From a bacterium (lineage in GTDB: Bacteria; Spirochaetota; Leptospiria; Leptospirales; Leptonemataceae), in contig JANSYA010000001.1 in assembly GCA_024742665.1 (NCBI GenBank), positions 820,425 through 884,424 of the forward strand: a DNA stretch of 64,000 nucleotides, read 5' to 3'. The notes beneath the pieces are model-generated. The model was not told the origin of the DNA and made no database searches. It saw only the letters and a list, made by a program, of their open reading frames with translations. This document shows, one piece after another, positions 9,039 through 18,484 of the stretch (position 1 is its first letter; each line of letters begins with the position of its first letter). Position numbers and translations under genes: made by a program.

Positions 9039-9131
9039 AATCCGGCTCCTGGCAACCTGTTTTTTGGTTCGAGGCCGGGCGCTTCCGGACGACAGGAGTC
9101 GTGGGATCGTCATGAGGAAACTTCTCCCGGC

Positions 9132-9839
9132 TCAGGATTGGGACGCGGAACGCCGGCCGGTTTCGCACAGGCCGGCCAGAAGGCATTCCGAACAGCGCGG
9201 AGTGCGAGGTTTGCAAACCAGAGCGGACAGGTCGAGGATCGCCAGGTTGAGCTCCCGGGACCGGGGTGAGTTCACGAAACGATTCGCGAGTTCGATCACT
9301 TCACGATCGCGGCGGCTTTCGGCGTGATAGGGGCGGTCCAGGAGTCGGCACACAAAGCGGGCCACGTTGGAGTCCACCGCGGCGATGGGTTCATTAAACA
9401 GGCGATTGCGCAGCATGGCGCTGGAATAGGGACCCACCCCGGGGATCTCCTCCAGATCGTCAGCGGGCGCCGGGACTCTGTTTTCGTACGCGTCTTTCAG
9501 AAAATGCACGGTATCCCGGAGCTGCCGTCCGCGCCAGGCCAGGCCGAGAGGCTGTAGAATTCGCGCAAAGGTTTGCGGGCGAGCGCTTGCTGCCGCGCCC
9601 GGGGTGGCGTAGCGCTTGCAAAATTCGCGATAGACGGGCACGACCTGGTCCGCACGGGTACGGCGCAGCATCATTTCGGCCATCAAAAGATGGAACCAGT
9701 TCTCAGTTTTGCGCCAGGGGTAATCGCGCTGGTGCGTGGCGAACCAGCGCAAGAGGCCGCGACGCAGGGCGGGCAGCCGGCGCTTGAATAGTGTTACGAC
9801 CTCTGCCGCGCTGTAACCCCCCGCAAACTCTTTATTCAT
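9132..9839 (-). CDS. HhH-GPD DNA glycosylase with 4Fe-4S cluster, mismatch (MIG-like) type
   Basis: 235 residues of the EndoIII/MutY superfamily. The helix-hairpin-helix is EEIPGVGPYSSAML (130-143), the catalytic Asp is Asp156 (AAVDSNVARF) and the 4Fe-4S ligands are Cys209-x6-Cys216-x2-Cys219-x5-Cys225. The residue in the EndoIII Lys120/MutY Ser120 position is Tyr138, 18 residues before the Asp, as in the archaeal T:G mismatch glycosylase MIG; the LLMAEMMLRRT motif also fits that group. It lacks the MutY C-terminal NUDIX-like domain. Expected role is removal of T from G:T mismatches, such as those made by 5-methylcytosine deamination; a cytosine methyltransferase lies two genes away. Often annotated simply as MutY. 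Confidence 0.85.
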   Translation of the reverse strand: MNKEFAGGYSAAEVVTLFKRRLPALRRGLLRWFATHQRDYPWRKTENWFHLLMAEMMLRRTRADQVVPVYREFCKRYATPGAAASARPQTFARILQPLGLAWRGRQLRDTVHFLKDAYENRVPAPADDLEEIPGVGPYSSAMLRNRLFNEPIAAVDSNVARFVCRLLDRPYHAESRRDREVIELANRFVNSPRSRELNLAILDLSALVCKPRTPRCSECLLAGLCETGRRSASQS

Positions 9840-9938
9840 GAACGTCTAACACGAAACCACGTGATTTTTCTGTAGATTTACTTGCATCCTACCACCCGAA
9901 GCGATAGTCTATAGCAAAGCAGCTTGAAATTGGATTAG

Positions 9939-9956
9939 ATTTCGTCTAATTTTTTA
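9939..9956. promoter_or_regulatory. AT-rich inverted repeat before the REC-EAL gene
   Basis: ATTAGA-TTTCG-TCTAAT followed by a run of T, about 60 bp before the REC-GGDEF-EAL start, in the divergent region shared with the glycosylase gene. It could be an operator or a weak hairpin; I cannot decide. Confidence 0.3.
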
Positions 9957-10012
9957 CAATCCCGGGCTCAGTTCGTAGAGCGCGGGTTAAAGGCGTACGA
10001 ATCGGCGTAAGC

Positions 10013-11806
10013 ATGTCATCTACACCGGAGGTCAAAACTAACGAAAGGAATCCGCATCATACGCAGCGGATTCTTGTTGTCGATGACAGCGATTCCAATC
10101 GCGCCCTGCTCGTGCGCCGCATGACCGGCCTGGGCTATGAAGTCGAGAGCGCGGATTCCGGCCCGAACGCTCTGGAGCATCTGCGCGGCACCTCGCATTT
10201 TGATCTGGTCTTACTGGACATTATAATGCCGGGCATGTCCGGTCTGGAAGTCCTCAAACAAATTCGCGAGGATTTTTCCGCCATTCGCCTGCCCGTGATT
10301 ATGGTTTCGGCGCTGGACGAAAGCTCCAGTATCGCCGAAGCGCTGAACCTGGGCGCGAACGATTATATTACGAAGCCCGTCGATGCGATTGTAGCTCGCG
10401 CGCGGATTCGCACTCATCTGAAGTTAAAGGAAGCCGAGGAAGCCATTCACCGGATGGACGCCATGTCCGGTCTGGGGAATCGCCTGTATTTCAGCGAACG
10501 CCTGGACGAGGCCTTCGCTCGCTGCCGGAGCACCGAGCTCGGAATCTTTACCGTCGTTGTGTTCGGACTGGATCGTTACTATATGATCACGGAGTCGCTG
10601 GGGCCCGACGCTTCCGAGGAACTGGCCCGCCAGATCGCCGATCGTCTCAAGCACAATGTCCGTCAGTCTGACACCATCGCGCGACTCGGCGACAATGAGT
10701 TTGCGATTTTAATCGAAGCCGCGCCGGACTCGCCTACTGTTCTGGCAGTGAACGACTTTCTACAAAACGGCCTGCACGGGCCATTTCAAATTCACGGCAC
10801 CGAAATCACCGGCAGCGCTAGCGCGGGCGTTGCCTGCTATGTCGCCGACTATGAACGCGCGGAGCACGTGCTGCGTGACGCGGGCATCGCCCGGAATCGT
10901 GCGAAAGACCTGGGCGGCAATCGCCTGATGGCCTTCCACGATCGCATGCACACCGACTCGACGCGATTGCTTCAAACCGAATCGGAGCTGCGCCGCGGTC
11001 TCCAGCGCGATGAGCTGCACGTTTTTTATCAACCGATCATCTCCGCTCTGACCGGTCGAGTGACCGGATTCGAAGCGCTGGTGCGATGGATTCATCCCGA
11101 ACGCGGCCTGGTGGGGCCGGGCGAATTCATCCCGCTGGCCGAGGCGACCGGGCTGATTGTGCCGCTGGGAGAATACGTGCTGGAAGCGGTCTGCAAGCAG
11201 CTCACGCGTTGGGATCACACCCCGCTCGGTTCTTTGTTCGTGGCGGTCAACGTCTCGGCGCGTCAATTCGCCAATCCGGATTCCATCGAGCGAATTAAAA
11301 AGATCATTGGTTCATACGCTTCGGTCGTGCCCCGCCTGAAAATGGAGATCACCGAAAGCACGGTGATGCACGACGTAGAACACAGCACGCGGACTCTGCG
11401 TCACTTCAACGATATCGGCATCAGCATCAGCATCGACGATTTCGGAACCGGCTATTCCTCTCTGGCGCTGCTGAAATCGCTGCCGATTTCCACTCTGAAA
11501 ATCGATCGATCATTCGTGCGGGACCTGAGCGAGAACAGCGACGACCGGGCGATCATCTCGGCGATTCTGGCTCTTTCGCGCCAGCTCAAGCTGAGCGTTG
11601 TGGCCGAAGGCATCGAAACCGAATCCCAGCGGGAATTCTTGAGCAACGTAGAGTGCGACGAATTCCAGGGTTTTTATTTCAGTCCGCCCCTGGCCATTGA
11701 AGATCTGGAAAAACTCGTGCACCGCTCTCTGGATCAGGAGAGCGGTCCGGGAAACAGTCCGATCTTCGCCAACTGGAAGTCTTCAGGCAACGCGGCGTCG
11801 GCCTGA
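10013..11806 (+). CDS. Response regulator with degenerate GGDEF and intact EAL domain (c-di-GMP phosphodiesterase)
   Basis: 597 residues: REC (about 18-135, phosphoacceptor Asp69 in LLDIIMP, conserved Lys in YITKPVD), GGDEF (about 150-315) and EAL (about 330-575). The GGDEF signature is LGDNEF, so cyclase activity is probably lost and the domain may only bind GTP. The EAL domain keeps EALVRW, the EITES glutamate, DDFGTGYSS, KIDRSF and VVAEGIE, so c-di-GMP hydrolysis controlled by phosphorylation is likely. No histidine kinase is adjacent. The 3' end overlaps the convergent methyltransferase gene by 24 bp. Confidence 0.92.
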   Translation: MSSTPEVKTNERNPHHTQRILVVDDSDSNRALLVRRMTGLGYEVESADSGPNALEHLRGTSHFDLVLLDIIMPGMSGLEVLKQIREDFSAIRLPVIMVSALDESSSIAEALNLGANDYITKPVDAIVARARIRTHLKLKEAEEAIHRMDAMSGLGNRLYFSERLDEAFARCRSTELGIFTVVVFGLDRYYMITESLGPDASEELARQIADRLKHNVRQSDTIARLGDNEFAILIEAAPDSPTVLAVNDFLQNGLHGPFQIHGTEITGSASAGVACYVADYERAEHVLRDAGIARNRAKDLGGNRLMAFHDRMHTDSTRLLQTESELRRGLQRDELHVFYQPIISALTGRVTGFEALVRWIHPERGLVGPGEFIPLAEATGLIVPLGEYVLEAVCKQLTRWDHTPLGSLFVAVNVSARQFANPDSIERIKKIIGSYASVVPRLKMEITESTVMHDVEHSTRTLRHFNDIGISISIDDFGTGYSSLALLKSLPISTLKIDRSFVRDLSENSDDRAIISAILALSRQLKLSVVAEGIETESQREFLSNVECDEFQGFYFSPPLAIEDLEKLVHRSLDQESGPGNSPIFANWKSSGNAASA

Positions 11807-12928
11807 GCTCTTGCGACCGCTGCGGGCCGCGCGGCTGCCGGCGGAAGTCTGGGGCTGCATCGCTTTTTTCGATCCGGACTTCGCGCCGCCGACTCCGCTC
11901 TCTGCGAAGGCCGTCAGCATCTGCCTGGCGATCGCATGCACGACGGGCACGGCGACCGAGTTTCCGAACTGCTTATACGCCTGGGTATCCGATACGACGA
12001 TTTGAAAATCTTCCGGATAACCCATGAGGCGTGCGCATTCCCGGGGAGTCAGGCGCCGGGGGTTGCGGCCTTTGATCGGCACCAGAATTTCCGAACCGTC
12101 TTTATAGTACCGCGCCGAAAGCGTGCGAGCGATGCCGCCCGGTTCGATCATGCCGAAGCCGAAGCCGTGGCCGGCTTTGCGGTGCTTCTCTTTGTAAGCC
12201 TGTAGATAATTCCAGAGCCGGTCGGACAGATGATATCTGGGGTCGGTTTTCTTATCCAGGATATCCGCCATGCGCGGCGGCTGTTTGCGACTCGACTTGA
12301 GCTGCGGAAACTGAAAGGCCCGGGCGGCGTCTTTGTTCTGGAAGCCCACTAAGAAAATGCGTTCGCGATTCTGAGGCAGCACGTCGGCCGCGTTCAGAAT
12401 GCGGTAGTCCATATGATAGCCGAGTTCGTCGGAAAGAGTGCGACGAATGATCTCGAAGGTGCGTCCGCCGTCATGGTATACCAGATTCTTAACGTTTTCC
12501 AGGACGAAGGCCTGCGGGCGGCGTTCCTTGAGAATGCGGGCGACTTCGAAGAACAGGGTGCCCTGGGTTTCATCGAGGAATCCGTGGGCGCGTCCCAGGG
12601 CGTTCTTCTTCGATACGCCCGCGATGCTGAAGGCCTGGCAGGGAAAGCCGCCGCATAATATGTCGAAATCCGGAATATCCGCGGCGTTGACCTCGCGGAT
12701 GTCGCCGGCGGGCACGTCGCCGAAGTTGGCTTCGTAGGTCTTGCGCGCGAATTTATCCCACTCGCTGGAAAATACGCACTCGTTGCCCTGAGACTCAAAG
12801 GCCAATCGAAATCCTCCGATGCCCGCAAATAGATCGATAAATCGCAGTCCGCCGTTTTTCATACTCACCGTAGTATTTAGATCGGAAAAAAACGCCGGTT
12901 GGCTGTGCTTCTTTTTCAGCTTGTTCAT
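11783..12928 (-). CDS. DNA (cytosine-5-)-methyltransferase, Dcm/HhaI-like
   Basis: 381 residues with all main motifs of C5 methyltransferases: SAM site FAGIGGF (34-40), catalytic GGFPCQAFS (Cys97), ENV (144-146), QNRER, and the C-terminal RECARLMGYP and QAYKQFGNSV motifs. The AGVSKKNALGRAHGF segment after PCQ is like E. coli Dcm, which methylates CCWGG, but the target-recognition region (about 240-290) is short and I cannot state the target. A basic low-complexity tail ends the protein. No restriction endonuclease or vsr gene is adjacent, so it may be an orphan regulator or protective methylase. GAGG precedes the start at a suitable distance. Confidence 0.93.
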   Translation of the reverse strand: MNKLKKKHSQPAFFSDLNTTVSMKNGGLRFIDLFAGIGGFRLAFESQGNECVFSSEWDKFARKTYEANFGDVPAGDIREVNAADIPDFDILCGGFPCQAFSIAGVSKKNALGRAHGFLDETQGTLFFEVARILKERRPQAFVLENVKNLVYHDGGRTFEIIRRTLSDELGYHMDYRILNAADVLPQNRERIFLVGFQNKDAARAFQFPQLKSSRKQPPRMADILDKKTDPRYHLSDRLWNYLQAYKEKHRKAGHGFGFGMIEPGGIARTLSARYYKDGSEILVPIKGRNPRRLTPRECARLMGYPEDFQIVVSDTQAYKQFGNSVAVPVVHAIARQMLTAFAESGVGGAKSGSKKAMQPQTSAGSRAARSGRKSSGRRRVA

Positions 12929-13089
12929 GTTTTCGTGTCCTCTTGCGTCGCGTTTCCGAATGCTGCCCCGTGACGATCGCGGCCAGTCGGGCTCGGGCCC
13001 GGTGGACTATCGCGAAGCTTGCAGGGGCGCCGCGCCCGGGCCTGTATTGAACAGATGCCCGCGCACCGCGGTCTGGAAACAGGAGCAAT

Positions 13090-14865
13090 CTACCACGTGG
13101 GTGTGACAGATTTTGCGTGAAAGACGGGTCGGCGGGAGATTTTTTTATTCGAGGCGGGATCGAAATGGCCGTAGGGGGCTCGAATATAGTGCGCTTCGTC
13201 GGCCAGCAGGATGTGCCATTTGGGCCGCTGCCAGCTGCGGCGAAATTCGGCCAGATCCCGGGTTAAGGCTTCGTCGGACTGTTCATTGCCGTCCAGAAAC
13301 TGGATCAGATCCAGGCGCTGCTTTTTCGTGGAAAAATTCTCGTCGAACTGCCGCGCGATTTCGTTCGCCGGCAAAGTCGAGCGCCCCATAATGCGGACCA
13401 GGGGCAGACGCAGATTGGCCGCTTCATAGGCGCGATAGACGAGTTCGGTGCAGACCAGCTCCCGGTCGGTCTGGAAGTCGAAGTTGAAATCATAGGGGCG
13501 GCCGGCGTAGCGAAAGGCGTGCAGAATCGCCCGGGCGACGCCGACTTTGTCCAGGCGCGGTCGCAGCGTGGCCACGGAGTCGGCCGCGGCGGAGTGTTCC
13601 AGGGAAGTAAAACTGACGCCTTCGCTGATTGCCTCCAGCACTCGCGTGGGGTGGGGGACGGATCCCGGATCGGATTCGACGAAATCCACCCGGCTTTGCT
13701 GGTAGGCCACCCGATGCCGCCGCAGCAGTAGATCTTCAAAATCGCCGGACGGCACTCCCTGGCGGCGGACCCAGGTCTGGACTTCGGGGGTCTGGAAAAA
13801 CGCGCGGCGCTCGTCGGCCGTGCCAATGTACAGCGCGGCGTGGGACCAGTAGCCAGGCAGGCCGATATTCGAAAGATACCACTCCCGGCGCTGGAGCATC
13901 ACGTCGCCCGGCTGGAGTTGGGCCAGCATGCCGTCGATCTGGCCGGGTTGAATCAGCGGACGACCCAGGCGATATACTTTCGTATCGCCCATCCACTCGG
14001 CGACGCCGGCCTGAACCGGCAGCCAGGCGGCTCCCGTCGCGCGCTGCACGATGCCCAGTGCGTTCTGAAAGGTCATCGAAGGCCCGCTCCAGGTGGCGGC
14101 CTTCCATACGTAGGCGGTATCGCTGTTGATGTTGCGAGTCCACACGGTGGGATCTTTCGCATCGATCAAGCCCAGCCGCACCAGATCTCCGTAATCTGTG
14201 GCGCTGGAATCGCCGGTGATCGAAGTCGCGAAGGCGTGAGTGGTATAGAGCGTGTTCATGGCCGCGAATTCGGCGGCGCGGCCCAGGTTGAGATAGTGGT
14301 AGCGCAGGCCGTGCAGACTGCCCTCGGGCAGGCCCAGTTCCGGCACGGGTTCGTTTAAGAATACGGCGAAGCCGGGATCGCGCTCCAGGCGTTTCACGAA
14401 TTCCAGGGAGTAGCGGTAGCGGGTCAAATAAGAGCTGTAGGCCGCCAGAAAGGAGCCGGCCCGGGCGGTGCCGCCCAGGCGATAGAAGTCCCGGCGATGA
14501 TACTCGTTGATCGACTCCAGGGCCAGATGATAGTCAAAGAAAGTGCGATAGACTTCCCGCACGATTTTGCGGTCGTCCACGCTGAGGATCTTGCCGGTGC
14601 GGTAGGTCGCCCGGGGAAAGAGATCCGCCCGGCGATCCATGTACTTGATGATCGATTCCAGGCCGCTCCGATATACCTGGATCGAGCGCAGGTCGCCCCG
14701 AATGCGGGCGTTGGCCGCCGCCGCGTCCAGGTCGGTGATCGGCGGCGCGGCTTCCCGGTCGCCGAAGCTCGCGCAGTTCAGGGCCAGCGCGCAGGTCGCG
14801 AGGGACAGGAGGATGCGGCGCAGCGCCCGCATGCGGGGCGGATTACTATATAGAAGAAAGCGCAT
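13090..14865 (-). CDS. YiiX-type permuted papain-like peptidase lipoprotein
   Basis: 591 residues. The N-terminus (especially from the internal Met12, 14832) gives a lipoprotein signal ending in ALNC. The C-terminal half is a circularly permuted NlpC/P60 (YiiX/YebB, orthopox G6R-like) domain: PGDVMLQRREWYL, then GYWSHAALYIG with His342, and LVCTELVY with the candidate nucleophile Cys472. These enzymes cleave amide bonds in peptides or lipid-linked substrates in the envelope; the target here is unknown. The N-terminal 280 residues are helical and unassigned. It sits upstream of the methyltransferase gene on the same strand with a 161-bp gap. Confidence 0.82.
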   Translation of the reverse strand: MRFLLYSNPPRMRALRRILLSLATCALALNCASFGDREAAPPITDLDAAAANARIRGDLRSIQVYRSGLESIIKYMDRRADLFPRATYRTGKILSVDDRKIVREVYRTFFDYHLALESINEYHRRDFYRLGGTARAGSFLAAYSSYLTRYRYSLEFVKRLERDPGFAVFLNEPVPELGLPEGSLHGLRYHYLNLGRAAEFAAMNTLYTTHAFATSITGDSSATDYGDLVRLGLIDAKDPTVWTRNINSDTAYVWKAATWSGPSMTFQNALGIVQRATGAAWLPVQAGVAEWMGDTKVYRLGRPLIQPGQIDGMLAQLQPGDVMLQRREWYLSNIGLPGYWSHAALYIGTADERRAFFQTPEVQTWVRRQGVPSGDFEDLLLRRHRVAYQQSRVDFVESDPGSVPHPTRVLEAISEGVSFTSLEHSAAADSVATLRPRLDKVGVARAILHAFRYAGRPYDFNFDFQTDRELVCTELVYRAYEAANLRLPLVRIMGRSTLPANEIARQFDENFSTKKQRLDLIQFLDGNEQSDEALTRDLAEFRRSWQRPKWHILLADEAHYIRAPYGHFDPASNKKISRRPVFHAKSVTPTW

Positions 14866-14975
14866 TGTTCGGTCGGCTCCGGCAAGAGGCTGACTGCTTA
14901 TCGGTGAAAGTCAAGGGATTCCCGGCCTGCGTCGCCCGAATCCCCGACTGTTTCCGAACAGGGTGCGGCGGCCGA

Positions 14976-17096
14976 CTACACGGCCCGGGAACCGCGCTTT
15001 AATTCCGCCTGCTCGCAGCGTTCCAAAAAGATGCCGGGCATGGGATCTTCCGGCAGAGCCTGCTGCAATTCTGTAAAGATCGTCCGGGCCGCTTCGACTT
15101 CGCCGGCGTGCAGGAGGCGCATGCCTTCCAGAATGCGTTCCCGGGATTCGAGTTTGCCGTCCCGAATCTGTGCAGGGTCATGATCGAAGCATTCGTATAA
15201 TAGCACCGGCTCCTGCACACCCCGCACGCGAATGCGATCGATGATACGCAGATAAAAGGTGTCCCGATATTCTAATGCTTCGACGGTGTGCTCGGTCAAA
15301 AGCAGGGGCAGGCCGTAGCGTTTGGTTGTGGATTCCAGTCGCGCTGCTAAGTTCACCGGACCGCCGATTACGGTTGTGTCCATGCGGGTCATTCCGCCGA
15401 CCGTGCCGAGCATCAGAGCGCCGGTGTTGACGCCCATGCCGATTTGCAGCGGGATCAGGCCGTCGGCCAGGCGTTCCTCGTTGTAGCCGCGCAGAGTGAC
15501 CAGCATGGCGATGCCGGCCCGCAAAGCGTCGTCGGGTTTGCCGCGAAAGAGCGCCATGATCGCGTCGCCGATATATTTGTCGACGAAGCCGTCGTGGCGG
15601 CGAATGGCCGGCTCCATGCGCATCAGATAGTCGTTGATAAACTCAAAATTCTCTTCGGGGGACATGGTGTCGGACAGCTGAGTGAAATTCCGAATGTCCG
15701 AGAAGAGCACGGTCATCTTGCCGCGCATCTGGTCGCCGAGCTGCACGTCGGCGATGTCTTTTTTTTGCAGCAGCTTTAGGAATTCCGTGGGCACGAAGCG
15801 ATAGAACGAATCCTTTTGTTTCGCCAGCTGTAAATTCAGTCGCTCGGATTCGCCGTGCAGCGAAACGAAGCGGCCGGCGAGAATGGCCACGAGGGCGAGC
15901 ACGAGAAACAGGATCGCGTATTCGAGAAAACGAATATTGGTGTGAAAATAAAATGTGTCGAGCATATCCCACACTACGAATAAAACCGAGGCGCCCACGG
16001 CCAATACCATCCAGCGGGCTTCTTTAATGCCGCGTAGATTGGCGCGCACGATGTACACGACCGCGTAGATCAGCTGGGGCAGCGCGAAAATATACCAGGC
16101 CAGCAACAGCGAACGATAATAGCGATACGATAGAAGCACCATCGCCGTAAAAAAGATTATATTCGCCGCGTGCAGCGCGTAGACCCAATAGATCCGGGGC
16201 CGCTGCGCGGTGCCGATCGGAAAATAGCTGCGTAGAAATCCGAGAAAGAACGACAGGCACAGAATCTGGCTGGCGAAGATCGTCAAAAGCATCCAGCGCT
16301 GATCCAGAAGCAGCGAAGAGGCGTAGTTCGATCGCGCGAAAAAATAGAAGGCCATGCCGATCAGGAATGCGCTGAAGTACAGATTGTAGCGATCGTCGCG
16401 GCGATAGATGAACAACATTCCATGATACAAACCGAAAAATAAAAATACGCTGTATAGAACCAGTCGCGGAAACTGAAACTGCTCCTGCTGTAGCTCGGTC
16501 GAATCGCCGATCACATTGCCGCTTTGAAAACGCAGTCCGAAGAAATTGCCGCCGAAGGTCAGAGGCGCGGGGGCGTGTCCAACGAGATGAATCGTGAGAA
16601 TATTATTTCCGTCCGGCTTAAGCAGCGCCGCCGGAAAAGGAATCACAGTCCGGATCTTATAGCGTGAATTTAATATCGAATCGCCGTCCGCCGACGGGTA
16701 CAGCTCTTCTCGCAGCAGGCGGTCGTTCAGGTAAACGGCCCAGTTGTCGCCAATGCCGCTCAGGGCCAGAGCAGGATTGGCCAGGGAGTTTAGATCGGCC
16801 TGCGCGGCTTCGTCGTTTTGGGGAAAGATCGCGCGCAGCGTAACATGATGCAGGTCATGCCCCGCCTGCCAGTCGAAGACTTTTGCGGGATTGATCGGGA
16901 TGCGATGCCCGGTCGCAGTGTTTGCTGAATCAAGCTGTGCTTCGGAATTAACGTTCCAGGCTTCGGGGGCGCCGCTGCGAACTTCCCACTCCAGCTCCGA
17001 AAGATCGATGCGAGCCTGCGGTTCCTGCGCGGTGGAGCCGCAGGCGATCAAGCCGGCAGCGCAAAATATGGCCAGCAGGGAAGATCCGAATCTCAT
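14976..17096 (-). CDS. Membrane adenylate cyclase: DISM ectodomain, 7TM, class III cyclase
   Basis: 706 residues. The signal ends in GLIACG, a good lipobox at Cys19, followed by a jelly-roll extracytoplasmic domain of 7TMR-DISMED type (about 30-190), seven membrane helices (about 195-410) and a class III nucleotide cyclase (about 450-640). The cyclase has both metal aspartates (LFSDIRNFT and KYIGDAIMALF), the adenine-selecting Lys in DKYIGD and the transition-state region VIGGPVNLAARLE, so cAMP synthesis is likely. A short helical tail follows. The ectodomain may sense a carbohydrate or other envelope ligand. A lipid anchor on a seven-helix receptor is unusual. Confidence 0.9.
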   Translation of the reverse strand: MRFGSSLLAIFCAAGLIACGSTAQEPQARIDLSELEWEVRSGAPEAWNVNSEAQLDSANTATGHRIPINPAKVFDWQAGHDLHHVTLRAIFPQNDEAAQADLNSLANPALALSGIGDNWAVYLNDRLLREELYPSADGDSILNSRYKIRTVIPFPAALLKPDGNNILTIHLVGHAPAPLTFGGNFFGLRFQSGNVIGDSTELQQEQFQFPRLVLYSVFLFFGLYHGMLFIYRRDDRYNLYFSAFLIGMAFYFFARSNYASSLLLDQRWMLLTIFASQILCLSFFLGFLRSYFPIGTAQRPRIYWVYALHAANIIFFTAMVLLSYRYYRSLLLAWYIFALPQLIYAVVYIVRANLRGIKEARWMVLAVGASVLFVVWDMLDTFYFHTNIRFLEYAILFLVLALVAILAGRFVSLHGESERLNLQLAKQKDSFYRFVPTEFLKLLQKKDIADVQLGDQMRGKMTVLFSDIRNFTQLSDTMSPEENFEFINDYLMRMEPAIRRHDGFVDKYIGDAIMALFRGKPDDALRAGIAMLVTLRGYNEERLADGLIPLQIGMGVNTGALMLGTVGGMTRMDTTVIGGPVNLAARLESTTKRYGLPLLLTEHTVEALEYRDTFYLRIIDRIRVRGVQEPVLLYECFDHDPAQIRDGKLESRERILEGMRLLHAGEVEAARTIFTELQQALPEDPMPGIFLERCEQAELKRGSRAV

Positions 17097-17226
17097 ACGC
17101 CGAAACAGGAATCAAGGCGATGCTTGTGACAAGCCTTTTAATGAATTCTCGTAGGGAAAGCGATGGAAGGCGAGTCCGCGACGGGGCGCCTCCGGGATTC
17201 GCCGGCCGGGCGGCGTCGCGCGGATC

Positions 17227-18426
17227 TCAATCGATGTCGAAAACGAGCGCTGTTAGATCGTCGGTGAAGGTGTCGCGCTCGCCCAGCATACGCAAGTGGT
17301 CGAGCAGGGCGTCGATCAGAGCCGGTGCGGTATCTTCGGCGTGCTCGAGCATAAACTCTTTGAGGCCTTCGTCGCCGAAGAGATCCAGATCGTCGTTGAT
17401 TTCGGTCAGGCCGTCGGTGTAGATCAGAATGCGGTCGCCGCTTTGCAAGGCGACTTCCCGTTCTTCGATGTCGAGTTCGTCTTTTATACCGATCGGAAAA
17501 CCGCGTCCCACCAGTTCGATCATTTCGCCGGTGGATCGGCGATGCAGGAGCGGGCGGCATTGGCCTGCCAGGGTGTACTTCAGGAGTCGTCGGTCGGGAT
17601 AAAAACAAATATAGAGGCCGGTCAAAAACATGCCCATGACCGAGTACTGCAGCACCGCTTTGTTGATCGTGCCGAGCAGCGATGGCCCGTCTTCGCGGAA
17701 GGCCTGGTTATAGTGAAAGGCCATCTTGGCGACGGCGGAAAAAAACGCTCCCGGAATGCCGTGGCCGGTGACATCCGCCAGCAAGACCCCGAGAAATCTT
17801 TCTTCGCCGGTATCGTGTACGACGAAGTCGTAGAAGTCGCCGCCGATCTTATCCATGGGAATATAGCGGGCATGGATTTGCATGCCGGGGATTTCCGGCG
17901 TGCGATCCGGCAGGAGCTTTTGCTGCAAGGCCCGGGCCATATCCAACTCGCTTTCGATCTGCTGATTGCGCTGGGCGAGCAGGCGGCGATAGCGTGAAAT
18001 GCGCAGCAGCGAATCGACTCTGGCGATCAGCTCCCGGCGATCGAAGGGTTTCGCGATATAATCGTCGGCGCCCTGTTCGAGACCTTCCAGCTTGCCTTCG
18101 GTGTCGGAGCGGGCCGTTAAGAGTACGACCGGGATCGCGGCGAGATAAGGATCCGACTTGATTCGATGGGTCGCTTCATAGCCGTCCATCTCCGGCATGA
18201 GCACGTCCATTAAGATTAGATCCGGCTTGAGTTTGCGCGCCTTATCGAGGCCGATCAGACCGTTGCCCGCTGTGATGATGCGATAACCTTTTTTACCGAG
18301 CAGCGAACTGATCAGGACCTGCATGTCCTCGTTGTCATCGACGACGAGGATTTGCGGCGTTGCGCCCAGGCCGCTGTCGGCTGCGGAGGCGTCGACGCCG
18401 GATTCTTTTTCCTCTTGATTGCCCAT
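17227..18426 (-). CDS. Response regulator with PP2C (SpoIIE/RsbU-type) phosphatase domain
   Basis: 399 residues: REC (about 24-140, phosphoacceptor Asp74 in ILMDVLMPEM, Lys in YIAKPFD), a helical linker (about 150-185) and a SpoIIE-type PPM phosphatase (about 190-395) with GGDFYDFV, VLLADVTGHGIPGAFFSA and YTDGLTE metal-site motifs. Such proteins dephosphorylate anti-sigma antagonists or other partners in partner-switching pathways; no STAS or HPK-like anti-sigma gene is in view. It lies 58 bp downstream of recR and upstream of the adenylate cyclase on the same strand. Confidence 0.92.
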   Translation of the reverse strand: MGNQEEKESGVDASAADSGLGATPQILVVDDNEDMQVLISSLLGKKGYRIITAGNGLIGLDKARKLKPDLILMDVLMPEMDGYEATHRIKSDPYLAAIPVVLLTARSDTEGKLEGLEQGADDYIAKPFDRRELIARVDSLLRISRYRRLLAQRNQQIESELDMARALQQKLLPDRTPEIPGMQIHARYIPMDKIGGDFYDFVVHDTGEERFLGVLLADVTGHGIPGAFFSAVAKMAFHYNQAFREDGPSLLGTINKAVLQYSVMGMFLTGLYICFYPDRRLLKYTLAGQCRPLLHRRSTGEMIELVGRGFPIGIKDELDIEEREVALQSGDRILIYTDGLTEINDDLDLFGDEGLKEFMLEHAEDTAPALIDALLDHLRMLGERDTFTDDLTALVFDID

Positions 18427-18484
18427 GTATGATTGCTTAACGGTTGTGCTTTATCTTGCGGTGCGAGGGCGCCGCGGCGATCGT

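Noticed and set aside
11783-12928. A complete restriction-modification system
   Set aside because: Only the methyltransferase is visible; none of the neighbouring genes has restriction-endonuclease features.
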